A stretch of DNA of 5,114 nt. Origin: Clostridia bacterium. Its GTDB lineage: Bacteria; Bacillota; Clostridia; Christensenellales; Borkfalkiaceae. The stretch is from NCBI GenBank assembly GCA_017503885.1, contig JAFVSF010000091.1:1-5114 (forward strand), read 5' to 3'. The position numbers and the translations under genes are program-made. Below the pieces are notes generated by a model. The model did no database searches. It saw only the letters and a list, made by a program, of their open reading frames with translations, and was not told the DNA's origin. Below are positions 1-5,114 of the stretch, one piece after another (positions within the stretch are counted from its first letter, which is position 1; every line of letters begins with the position of its first letter).

Positions 1-1
1 A

Positions 2-1315
2 ATGCTTTTATATTCTACACTAAATTTTGTAGTCTCGTTTGCTAAACATAAAAACGCTCTTAAAAAAGAAGAGTTAACAATAAAAATTGAAAATTGCGAA
101 GACGAGCATGAAAAAGGCTATTTGCAAGGTTGTCTTCAATATTTACAAAGTAGAGAAGGGGTAAATTCAACTTCAACACAAAAAATAAACGATAGGAAAA
201 AGTGTTTTACACTCTTTATGTTTGTGTTAGCAGTTTTAGCAATTTTTGTCCCACCTCTTTTCACAATAAAGACATATTGGCTATCACTATCTACTAAATG
301 GCTTTATTTAGGCTCGTGTATTTTAATTTTAAATGGTATTGGAGAAACTTTATTTAGTTTATCAAATACTGAATTTACCGCAATGGTAAAAGCATTTGAA
401 AACGAAGTTAAAATAAATTCGATTGACTCGTTTATAAATCTTACCAAAAAAAGTAAAGTTAGTTTTGACAAGTCTGGAGTTTTGGTTAAAGATTGCAAAA
501 TTGAAGAATTGCACGGTCAAAACCAAACCTTACAATTCGCATTGTCGTCATTACAAGGATTGGAAAATCACGTAGCAAAAGCGATTAAAGAGTATGCAAA
601 GGACGTAGAACCTTTAACCGTTGAGAATTTAGTTATAAATGAAACAGGTGTTTCTTGCACAATAGAGAAAAATAACGTTTTAGTTGGTAGCAGAAAATAT
701 TTGAAAGATAAGTCTGTTGAAGTTGAAGAGATTGCAGACGGCAAACCTCATTTATTCGTTGCTTGTAACGGTAGTTTAATTGGTTATTTTACTTTATCTA
801 ACGAGCCGTTTAACGATAGTTATGGTGCGATTGCTGAAATTAAGCACGATTTAAGCCTAAAAACAGAAATTTTAAGTTCAGATGAGGCTAACGTCGTTAC
901 AGAAATTAAAAAGCAATTAAAAGCCGATCACGCAGTTTCAGGTGCATCTTCAAAATTTAAGGCAGAGCGTGTTAAAAAGGAAAATTCAATATACGTTGGC
1001 GACGAAACAAATGATAGAACAACACTTTCTTTGCTTGACGACGCTATTTCATTTGGTAGCGATGGTAAAATTGCAATTACGACAAAGTCTATTAGGAAAG
1101 TACCTTTTATCTTAAAACTTGCTCAAAGAACGGTTAAAACTTTAAAATTTAATAAAAAATTTGCTTGTGTTTTTAAAGTTTTTGTAATTTTGCTAGCTGT
1201 AATATTAAGAGTGTTTACTGCTATTGACTTTATTTGGTGGTTGTTTGCAATAGACGTTCTTGCACGTTCTTTTACAGTTATAAATTCAATGATAAATTCT
1301 AGTGACGTTGCATAA
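2..1315 (+). CDS. Degenerate P1B-type (heavy-metal) P-type ATPase, C-terminal part, 5' partial
   Basis: The protein aligns by motif order with heavy-metal P-type ATPases such as CadA, ZntA and CopA. Residues 9-30 resemble the end of an actuator domain. TM segments at about 70-88 and 98-120 correspond to the pair around the metal site. D156 lies in DKSGV, where the family has DKTGT. NHVAKAI (189-195) stands for HPLAKAI, VLVGS (226-230) is the nucleotide-domain motif, and GDETND (333-338) stands for GDGxND. TM segments at about 388-407 and 409-430 close the protein. Nearly every key motif is altered: CPC has become CIL (106-108), TGD has become SSD (292-294), and the HP proline is lost. The first four TM segments and the TGE loop are absent, so the gene very probably begins upstream and the ATG at 2 is not the true start. 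The frame is open to its stop, just before a terminator. It may be a pseudo-pump with a binding or regulatory role; the substrate cannot be told. Confidence 0.75.
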   Translation: MLLYSTLNFVVSFAKHKNALKKEELTIKIENCEDEHEKGYLQGCLQYLQSREGVNSTSTQKINDRKKCFTLFMFVLAVLAIFVPPLFTIKTYWLSLSTKWLYLGSCILILNGIGETLFSLSNTEFTAMVKAFENEVKINSIDSFINLTKKSKVSFDKSGVLVKDCKIEELHGQNQTLQFALSSLQGLENHVAKAIKEYAKDVEPLTVENLVINETGVSCTIEKNNVLVGSRKYLKDKSVEVEEIADGKPHLFVACNGSLIGYFTLSNEPFNDSYGAIAEIKHDLSLKTEILSSDEANVVTEIKKQLKADHAVSGASSKFKAERVKKENSIYVGDETNDRTTLSLLDDAISFGSDGKIAITTKSIRKVPFILKLAQRTVKTLKFNKKFACVFKVFVILLAVILRVFTAIDFIWWLFAIDVLARSFTVINSMINSSDVA

Positions 1316-1332
1316 AAATAATAAGATATTTT

Positions 1333-1359
1333 AAAAGCCCGATTTTACATCGGGCTTTT
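1333..1359. terminator. Bidirectional rho-independent terminator
   Basis: An 11-bp perfect stem pairs AAAAGCCCGAT with ATCGGGCTTTT around a 5-nt loop (1344-1348). The A run on the left and the T run on the right make it work on both strands. It lies between two convergent stop codons, that of the ATPase-like gene (1313-1315) and that of trmO (1361-1363), so it should end both transcripts. Confidence 0.92.
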
Positions 1360-1360
1360 G

Positions 1361-2029
1361 TCATACTATTTTTTTAATATCAATTACCGTTGCAACAATG
1401 CCGTCAACAGTAAAAGAAACGTCGTTATCGGCAAATCTCATAGTATAAACTCTCGTGCAATCATCTTGATAAGATGGTCTAGGATCGTCTTCAATGCAAG
1501 AAATTATCGCCGTTTTAGTTTGGCTATCTAAAAGATTTTCAAGTTCGGTTTTTATTTTAACCGTTAATTTATGAGTGTTTTCTGCGTAACTTCCTTTTGC
1601 ATCTGGGTGGCAATCTGAAGGCAGGTAAGGCTTTATATCGTAAATTGGAGTTCCGTCTAAAATGTCGACTCCTTCAACGATTAAAACAGTTCCGTCTACA
1701 GTGTCTTCCGTTTTAATAAGTCTAACTGAAGATAGCCCTAAATTGTTTGGTCTAAAAGGGGAGCGACTGGCAAATACGCCAACTCTAGCATTTCCTCCAA
1801 GTCTAGGTGGTCTAACCGTTGGTGAAAATCCCTCTCTATGATTTTTTGAAAAATCAAAAATAAGCCACAAGTGAGAAAAATCCTCAATTCCTCTCAATGA
1901 TTCTTTGCTACGAAATTCTTTTTCAAAAACAATTCTGCCAAAGAGATTTTTACCCCTTAAACTTTGCCTTGGTATTCCAAATTTTTCTTTAAATGCAGTA
2001 TAAATAGTTGCTATAGGTTTTATTTCCAT
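1361..2029 (-). CDS. trmO: tRNA (adenine(37)-N6)-methyltransferase TrmO (TsaA-like family)
   Basis: TrmO uses S-adenosylmethionine to methylate the N6 of threonylcarbamoyl-adenosine 37 (giving m6t6A) in tRNAs that read ACY threonine codons. The 222-residue protein has the family's signatures in order: an N-terminal PIATIYTAF strand and FGIPRQ (17-22), FSHLWLIF (51-58), the conserved core RPPRLGGN (73-80) followed by GVFASRSPFRPNNLGLS (84-100), LDGTPIYDIKPYLPSD (124-139), and DPRPSY (182-187) in the C-terminal domain. Length is normal for the two-domain bacterial form. I chose the ATG at 2029: MEIKPIATI matches the family's usual beginning, whereas the frame extends upstream only to a TTG at 2047, which would lie across the TATAAT box. 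No Shine-Dalgarno precedes the ATG. It is divergent from the spoVA operon and probably a single-gene housekeeping unit. Confidence 0.93.
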   Translation of the reverse strand: MEIKPIATIYTAFKEKFGIPRQSLRGKNLFGRIVFEKEFRSKESLRGIEDFSHLWLIFDFSKNHREGFSPTVRPPRLGGNARVGVFASRSPFRPNNLGLSSVRLIKTEDTVDGTVLIVEGVDILDGTPIYDIKPYLPSDCHPDAKGSYAENTHKLTVKIKTELENLLDSQTKTAIISCIEDDPRPSYQDDCTRVYTMRFADNDVSFTVDGIVATVIDIKKIV

Positions 2030-2035
2030 AACTGT

Positions 2036-2041
2036 ATTATA
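2036..2041 (-). promoter_or_regulatory. -10 box of trmO (leaderless-type)
   Basis: On the minus strand a perfect TATAAT lies exactly 6 nt before the trmO ATG (2029), so transcription should begin at or next to the A of the start codon. The -35 region 17 nt upstream (TAGATT, minus strand 2064-2059) is poor. No Shine-Dalgarno is visible. The box is a direct match; the leaderless transcript is inferred. Confidence 0.55.
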
Positions 2042-2081
2042 CAACAATTAAGCGTGATAATCTATTAAATTTGCTTATTTT

Positions 2082-2110
2082 GTATTAAAATTTCAAAATT
2101 TAGCCATAAT
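2082..2110 (+). promoter_or_regulatory. SigG-like promoter of the spoVA operon
   Basis: GTATT (2082-2086) and CATAATT (2105-2111), spaced by 18 nt, resemble the forespore SigG consensus (GHATR, about 18 nt, CATNHTA) with one mismatch in each box. In Bacillus subtilis the spoVA operon is transcribed by SigG, which supports the reading. CATAAT is also close to a vegetative -10, but no TTGACA-like -35 stands at the right distance. The predicted start is around 2117. Confidence 0.55.
2086..2102. repeat. 17-nt perfect palindrome inside the spoVA promoter spacer
   Basis: TAAAATTT, one C, then AAAATTTA form an 8-1-8 perfect inverted repeat. It begins at the last base of the -35 element and ends 2 nt before the -10 element. 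This is a natural position for an operator that blocks RNA polymerase, but the arms are pure A and T, so chance is possible in this AT-rich gap. Confidence 0.45.
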
Positions 2111-2116
2111 TTTAGT

Positions 2117-2215
2117 ATGAAAAATTACGAGCCGTGGAAAACAATAACCGATAAAGAAGATTGTGTTATTAAAAAGAGAAAAGAGAGGGTTTACAACAAT
2201 GCAAAAAGAATATAA
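2117..2215 (+). CDS. Possible 32-residue leader ORF overlapping the spoVAC start
   Basis: An ATG stands 6 nt after the CATAAT box and opens a 32-codon frame (MKNYEPWKTITD..., ending AKRI) that stops with TAA at 2213-2215. It overlaps the first 17 nt of spoVAC in another frame. The product is short and basic (7 Lys and 3 Arg in 32), with no signal peptide and no family I recognise. If the transcript begins at about 2117 this would be its first, leaderless, ORF. Its last codons run through the Shine-Dalgarno of spoVAC, so its translation could couple to or hinder SpoVAC synthesis. The alternative is that this is simply the 82-nt 5' UTR of spoVAC with a chance ORF. Confidence 0.35.
   Translation: MKNYEPWKTITDKEDCVIKKRKERVYNNAKRI
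2182..2189 (+). promoter_or_regulatory. Ribosome binding site deciding the spoVAC start
   Basis: AGAGAGGG ends 9 nt before the ATG at 2199 and is the clearest Shine-Dalgarno-like stretch in the window. It favours this ATG over the in-frame GTG at 2163, which has no such sequence in front of it and would place the site inside the coding region. Confidence 0.7.
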
Positions 2216-2651
2216 CGCAAAATATTTGGAATACGTTTCTAAAATATCGCCAAAGACAAATGAAAAGAGAAGTTTGTTAAGAGCCTTTTTAGTGGGTGGA
2301 ACTATTTGCCTTATTGGACAATTTATAAGATTTTTCTTAGAGTTTACTTTTGGCTTATATGGTGACGTTTTATCTGCAACTACGTCAATTATTTTAATAT
2401 TTATCGGCTCTTTTCTAACGGGAATTGGGGTATACGATAGGATTGGAAAATTTGCAGGTGGTGGCTCAATAGTTCCTATAACGGGTTTTGCAAATTCCGT
2501 AGTCTCTCCTGCGATGGAATTTAAAACAGAAGGTTATATATATGGTCTAGCCGCTAAAATGTTTGTTATTGCAGGTCCTATATTGGTTTTTGGTATTATT
2601 GGTAGCGTTGGTGTAGGCGTAATATATTATATTGTGGGGTTATTTCTATGA
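2199..2651 (+). CDS. spoVAC: Stage V sporulation protein AC (SpoVAC)
   Basis: SpoVAC is an integral protein of the forespore inner membrane, part of the SpoVA complex that takes dipicolinic acid into the spore and releases it at germination; the B. subtilis protein has been described as a mechanosensitive channel. The 150-residue product has the usual length. A basic N-terminal tail with ISPKT (16-20) is followed by TM segments at about 27-46 and 60-79, the conserved turn GVYDRIGKFAGGGSIVPITGFANS (77-100), and a long hydrophobic end (about 118-150). AFLVGGTICLIGQ (29-41) and the GGGSIVPITGF loop are matched in SpoVAE downstream, as expected of paralogues in one family. The start is set by the AGAGAGGG site. 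Its stop overlaps the spoVAD start as ATGA. It is the first clear gene of the operon behind a SigG-like promoter. Confidence 0.96.
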   Translation: MQKEYNAKYLEYVSKISPKTNEKRSLLRAFLVGGTICLIGQFIRFFLEFTFGLYGDVLSATTSIILIFIGSFLTGIGVYDRIGKFAGGGSIVPITGFANSVVSPAMEFKTEGYIYGLAAKMFVIAGPILVFGIIGSVGVGVIYYIVGLFL

Positions 2652-3649
2652 AATCAACGATATATTTTAAAAATAAACCTGCAATAGTTGCAACGTCTAC
2701 AATTTGTGGACCAAAAGAAAGCGATGGTAATTTAGGCGAATACGTAGAAACTAGATTGTTAGATGATATGTTTGGCGAAGATACGTATGAAAAAGCAGAA
2801 TGCAAAATGCTTTCTCACGTAATTGAAAAGTCAATACAAAATGCAGACATCAAGTTAAAGGACGTAGATTGTCTTATATCGGGAGATTTGTTAAATCAAA
2901 TTATTTCTTCAAGTTTTTCTGCAAGGGAATTTGACGTGCCATATCTAGGCGTATATAACGCTTGCTCAACAATGTGTGAGGCGCTTGCAATATCTGCCGT
3001 TTTAGTTGACGGAGGTTATATGTCAACTACAGTAGCAGCAACGGGTAGCCATTTTTCTACGGCAGAAAGGCAATATAGATATCCATTAGAACTTGGAAGC
3101 GTTAGACCTCCTCAATCTCAATGGACTGTAACGGGAGCAGGTAGTTCGGTTGTATCAGATAAAAAAGGTTTTTTTCCTAGAATTACCTCTGCAACAATAG
3201 GCAAAGTTACGGATTTTGGCGTTACTGACGTAAATAATATGGGAGCAGCAATGGCACCGGGTGCATTTAGGACCATATACAATCATTTTAAAGATACAAA
3301 AAGAACTCCCGATTACTACGACCTCATTTTAACTGGAGATTTAGGCGCATTGGGTAGTAGACTGCTCAAGCATTTGTCAAAAGAGAAAGGCTTTGACCTT
3401 GAAAAAAATCACGTTGACTGTGGCGAAATGATATATAATATCGATGAAGAAGAATATCAAGGTGGCAGTGGTGCAGGTTGCAGTGCCGTCGTGTTTAATT
3501 CTTATATTTACAAAAATATGATAAAAAAGAAATTCAATAAAATTTTATTCGTTGCAACGGGTGCATTGCTATCTACCGTATCATCACAACAAGGGGAGTC
3601 AATTCCTGCAATCGCACACGCAATAGCAATAGAAAATGGAGTTATATGA
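2648..3649 (+). CDS. spoVAD: Stage V sporulation protein AD (SpoVAD), DPA-binding protein
   Basis: SpoVAD is a peripheral SpoVA subunit with a thiolase-like fold that binds dipicolinic acid; in B. subtilis it is essential for DPA uptake into the forespore. The 333 residues match the family's usual length. Family blocks seen: YNACSTMCEALA (103-114) around the thiolase-position Cys106, SHFSTAERQYRYPLELG (134-150), QWTVTGAGSSVV (158-169), NMGAAMAPGA (197-206), YDLILTGDLGALG (224-236), DCGEMIY (257-263) and GGSGAGCSAVV (272-282), then a C-terminal FVATGALLSTVS strand (301-312). No TM segment is seen. The ATG overlaps the spoVAC stop by 4 nt, with GTGGGG (2634-2639) 8 nt ahead as a modest Shine-Dalgarno, so translational coupling is likely. 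Its own stop overlaps the spoVAE start in the same way. Nothing looks truncated. Confidence 0.97.
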   Translation: MKSTIYFKNKPAIVATSTICGPKESDGNLGEYVETRLLDDMFGEDTYEKAECKMLSHVIEKSIQNADIKLKDVDCLISGDLLNQIISSSFSAREFDVPYLGVYNACSTMCEALAISAVLVDGGYMSTTVAATGSHFSTAERQYRYPLELGSVRPPQSQWTVTGAGSSVVSDKKGFFPRITSATIGKVTDFGVTDVNNMGAAMAPGAFRTIYNHFKDTKRTPDYYDLILTGDLGALGSRLLKHLSKEKGFDLEKNHVDCGEMIYNIDEEEYQGGSGAGCSAVVFNSYIYKNMIKKKFNKILFVATGALLSTVSSQQGESIPAIAHAIAIENGVI

Positions 3650-4017
3650 TAGATTTATTGCTAGATTTTGTTAAAGCATTTGTAGTTGGTGGTGCAATAT
3701 GTACGATTGCACAACTTTTAATAAATTATACTAAAATTACATCTGGTAAAATACTTGTATATTTTTTGCTCGCCGGAATTTTTTTGCAAGCAGTTGGCGT
3801 GTATCAATATATAGTTGATTTTGCAGGTGCAGGAGCGACAGTACCTATAAGTGGATTTGGCTATTTATTAGCAGAAGGTGCTATAAAAGGTGCAAAAAAC
3901 GGATTGTTTGGAGCATTTACAGGCGGATTGGTGTCTGCTTCTGCAGGTGTAACGGCAGCCATTGTTTTTGGCTATATAAACGCACTAATTTTCAAGTCTA
4001 AATCAAAGAAAAATTAA
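3646..4017 (+). CDS. spoVAE: Stage V sporulation protein AE (SpoVAEb type)
   Basis: This is a small integral membrane partner of SpoVAC in the forespore DPA transport complex. The 123 residues hold hydrophobic segments at about 5-25, 36-56 and 88-116, with the family loop GVYQYIVDFAGAGATVPISGFG at 51-72. That loop and AFVVGGAICTIAQ (11-23) mirror the matching parts of SpoVAC, which fits the shared SpoVAC/SpoVAEb family. The size and single domain match SpoVAEb rather than the hydrophilic SpoVAEa protein. The start is an ATGA overlap with spoVAD, preceded by GGAG (3638-3641) at a short 4-nt distance. The C-terminus is lysine-rich. It is the last of the three-gene CDE core; spoVAA, spoVAB and spoVAF are not next to it here. 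Confidence 0.95.
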   Translation: MIDLLLDFVKAFVVGGAICTIAQLLINYTKITSGKILVYFLLAGIFLQAVGVYQYIVDFAGAGATVPISGFGYLLAEGAIKGAKNGLFGAFTGGLVSASAGVTAAIVFGYINALIFKSKSKKN

Positions 4018-4034
4018 TTTTAACTAACTTTCTT

Positions 4035-4042
4035 CATATAAT
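4035..4042 (+). promoter_or_regulatory. SigE-like -10 element of yunB
   Basis: CATATAAT matches 7 of 8 positions of the mother-cell SigE -10 consensus CATACAHT and also contains a perfect vegetative TATAAT (4037-4042). It ends 5 nt before the yunB ATG. The -35 region about 14 nt upstream (TTAATTT, 4014-4020) is a weak match. B. subtilis yunB belongs to the SigE regulon, which favours this reading; a SigA reading cannot be excluded. Confidence 0.5.
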
Positions 4043-4047
4043 AGATT

Positions 4048-4683
4048 ATGAAGAAATCAAAAAAGAAATTAAAACTGTTTAGTTTTACCGTATCAGTCAT
4101 AATGCTATCGTGCTTTTTATATTTTTCATCAAATAGAATTTTAGAAAATTTAGCACTGGAATCATTTGATAGTTTAATCTCAAGTGCTTCTTATAACGCT
4201 ATAAATAAAATATTAGTCGACGGATATGATTACAAATCTCTTATTGACGTTTCAACCAATTCACAAGGCGAAATAGTAATGATAACTACTGATAGTGTAA
4301 AAGTAACGTCAATGGCTTCTTTAGCGGCAACAAACACGTATAACTACCTTAAAAATTATACAAATTGTGGTGTTGACGTACCGATAGGGGCTTTCACAGG
4401 TATAAAATTAATAAGTGGTTTTGGTAAAACTGTAAAAATGAGGCTGATTGCCGTGTCTTCAGTGAATTGTGAAATTGTCTCAAGTTTTACCGATGCAGGT
4501 ATAAATCAAACTAGGCACACAATTACAATAAATATTGTAAGCACTGTAACTCTTGTCACAAAAACTTCAAATAAAGTCGTTAGTGATAAGATTAGCATTT
4601 TGGTATATGACAATTTAATAATTGGCAAAGTACCTGAGGTATACTTAAATTCACAAGTTATAGGCAATGCAGATAAAAATTAA
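4048..4683 (+). CDS. yunB: Sporulation protein YunB
   Basis: YunB is a SigE-regulated sporulation protein of B. subtilis whose biochemical role is not established. The 211-residue product begins with a lysine-rich stretch (2-9), then one TM anchor (about 10-27), then an exported domain. The family's conserved parts are clear: VPIGAFTGIKLISGFG (111-126), SSFTDAGINQTRH (145-157, with the INQTRH core) and IIGKVPEVYL (191-200). Length is somewhat short for the family, with a compact C-terminus. It starts 30 nt after spoVAE with no terminator between, so it could be read from the spoVA promoter as well as from its own SigE-like box. No Shine-Dalgarno precedes the ATG. A terminator lies right behind its stop codon. 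Confidence 0.9.
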   Translation: MKKSKKKLKLFSFTVSVIMLSCFLYFSSNRILENLALESFDSLISSASYNAINKILVDGYDYKSLIDVSTNSQGEIVMITTDSVKVTSMASLAATNTYNYLKNYTNCGVDVPIGAFTGIKLISGFGKTVKMRLIAVSSVNCEIVSSFTDAGINQTRHTITINIVSTVTLVTKTSNKVVSDKISILVYDNLIIGKVPEVYLNSQVIGNADKN

Positions 4684-4685
4684 TT

Positions 4686-4714
4686 AAAAACGGGAGATTT
4701 TCTTCCGTTTTTTG
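4686..4714 (+). terminator. Rho-independent terminator after yunB
   Basis: AAAAACGGGAG (4686-4696) pairs with CTTCCGTTTTT (4702-4712) around a 5-nt loop, giving an 11-bp stem with one G-T wobble, and runs into T residues. It begins 3 nt after the yunB stop and ends the sporulation unit before the next promoter. Confidence 0.85.
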
Positions 4715-4743
4715 TTTTCAAATTAATAATAATTTGGTAAAAT
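4715..4743 (+). promoter_or_regulatory. Vegetative (SigA-type) promoter with extended -10 for the U32 gene
   Basis: TTTTCA (4715-4720, 4 of 6 to TTGACA), a 17-nt spacer and TAAAAT (4738-4743) preceded by TGG (4735-4737, the extended -10 TGn motif) form a good SigA promoter directly behind the terminator. The -10 ends 6 nt before the ATG at 4750, so the predicted transcript has practically no leader. Confidence 0.65.
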
Positions 4744-4749
4744 ATACTT

Positions 4750-5114
4750 ATGATAGAATTACTTGCACCGTCAGGGGATGAAAAAAGTTTTATAACGGCA
4801 ATAAATAGTGGAGCAGACGCCATTTATATTGGAATGAGCAATTTCTCTGCACGTAAAAACGCACAGAATTTTAACTCCGAAAATATTGCATATTACGTAT
4901 CTTACGCCCACACTTTAGGCGTAAAAGTTTACGTTGCCGTAAATACGCTTGTTAAAGATGATGAGATCTCTCTTTTGCTTGAAACAGTTTCTGTTGCATA
5001 TTCCGTTGGTGTTGACGCTTTTATTTTGCAAGACGTTTTTTTAGCCGACATATTAAAGAAGAATTTTCCTAATATAGTCTTACATTTATCTACGCAAGCA
5101 GGTATAAACGAGGT
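4750..5114 (+). CDS. U32 family peptidase, N-terminal part (3' partial)
   Basis: The frame begins with ATG at 4750 and runs open to the window edge (121 full codons). IELLAPSGDEKSFITAINSG (2-21) and ADAIYIGMSNFSARKNAQNF (22-41) are the typical beginning of the peptidase U32 (collagenase-like) family, a TIM-barrel type fold, and HLSTQAG (112-118) matches its STQ motif. Several bacterial members (RlhA, TrhP) take part in RNA hydroxylation rather than proteolysis, so the peptidase name should not be taken as proven activity. The part seen cannot tell which subfamily this is or whether a C-terminal extension follows. No Shine-Dalgarno precedes the ATG; the start is supported by the family's usual N-terminus and by the -10 box 6 nt upstream. 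It is separated from yunB by a terminator and looks like an independent housekeeping unit. Confidence 0.9.
   Translation, partial: MIELLAPSGDEKSFITAINSGADAIYIGMSNFSARKNAQNFNSENIAYYVSYAHTLGVKVYVAVNTLVKDDEISLLLETVSVAYSVGVDAFILQDVFLADILKKNFPNIVLHLSTQAGINE

Noticed and set aside
304..498. 64-codon minus-strand ORF opposite the ATPase-like gene
   Set aside because: It lies wholly within a well-supported coding frame, has no recognisable motif and no promoter or Shine-Dalgarno; it is a shadow frame.
2..1315. Calling the ATPase-like gene a pseudogene
   Set aside because: No stop or frameshift is seen over 437 codons, and the domain order is kept through the last TM segment; the motif changes alone do not show decay.
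2030..2047. TTG at 2047 as the trmO start
   Set aside because: The extra six residues do not belong to the family's N-terminus and would be encoded across the TATAAT box; the ATG at 2029 fits better.
2163..2198. GTG at 2163 as the spoVAC start
   Set aside because: It has no Shine-Dalgarno, while AGAGAGGG stands at a good distance before the ATG at 2199, and the 150-residue product has the normal SpoVAC length.
2596..2805. 69-codon minus-strand ORF across the spoVAC-spoVAD junction
   Set aside because: It is antisense to two clear sporulation genes, shows no family features and no start signals.
4010..4021. AAAATTAATTTT palindrome after spoVAE as a terminator
   Set aside because: The 12-nt palindrome has no loop and no GC pairs, so it cannot form a stable RNA hairpin.
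1..5114. CRISPR arrays, tRNA or rRNA genes, insertion sequences, attachment sites
   Set aside because: No spaced direct repeats, cloverleaf, transposase frame or terminal inverted repeats were seen; nearly the whole window is coding or short intergenic DNA.

Overview
The window is AT-rich and carries spore-formation genes (a spoVAC-spoVAD-spoVAE operon followed by yunB), so it comes from a low-GC, endospore-forming member of the Bacillota, most likely of the Clostridia. Species or genus cannot be named from this sequence.

Layout. Positions 2-1315 (+) hold the C-terminal two thirds of a strongly degenerate heavy-metal-type P-type ATPase; its beginning lies to the left of the window. A strong bidirectional terminator (1333-1359) separates it from the convergent gene trmO (1361-2029, -), a tRNA t6A37 methyltransferase. 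Between trmO and the spoVA operon is a divergent promoter region (2030-2198). It holds a TATAAT box for trmO, a SigG-like promoter for spoVA with a 17-nt palindrome filling its spacer, and a possible 32-codon leader ORF that overlaps the start of spoVAC. SpoVAC, SpoVAD and SpoVAE (2199-4017) are tightly coupled by ATGA overlaps and form the dipicolinic acid (DPA) channel and transport module of the forespore membrane. After only 30 nt comes yunB (4048-4683), a sporulation protein with its own SigE-like -10 box. A rho-independent terminator (4686-4714) follows, then a vegetative-type promoter and the first 121 codons of a U32-family peptidase gene (4750 to the edge).

How the genes work together. 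The spoVA genes and yunB form a sporulation cluster in which forespore (SigG) and mother-cell (SigE) genes lie in tandem with no terminator visible between them. trmO and the U32 gene look like housekeeping neighbours.

Most notable. (1) Every gene that begins a transcription unit here has a -10-like hexamer ending 5-6 nt before its ATG and no Shine-Dalgarno, while operon-internal genes have Shine-Dalgarno-like sequences; this suggests leaderless transcripts. (2) The P-type ATPase has lost or altered most of its catalytic and transport motifs, yet its frame is fully open. (3) NAY codons strongly prefer C when the next codon starts with G. (4) A palindrome fits exactly inside the spoVA promoter. 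I do not see a clear new multi-gene system; these four points are the ones worth checking.
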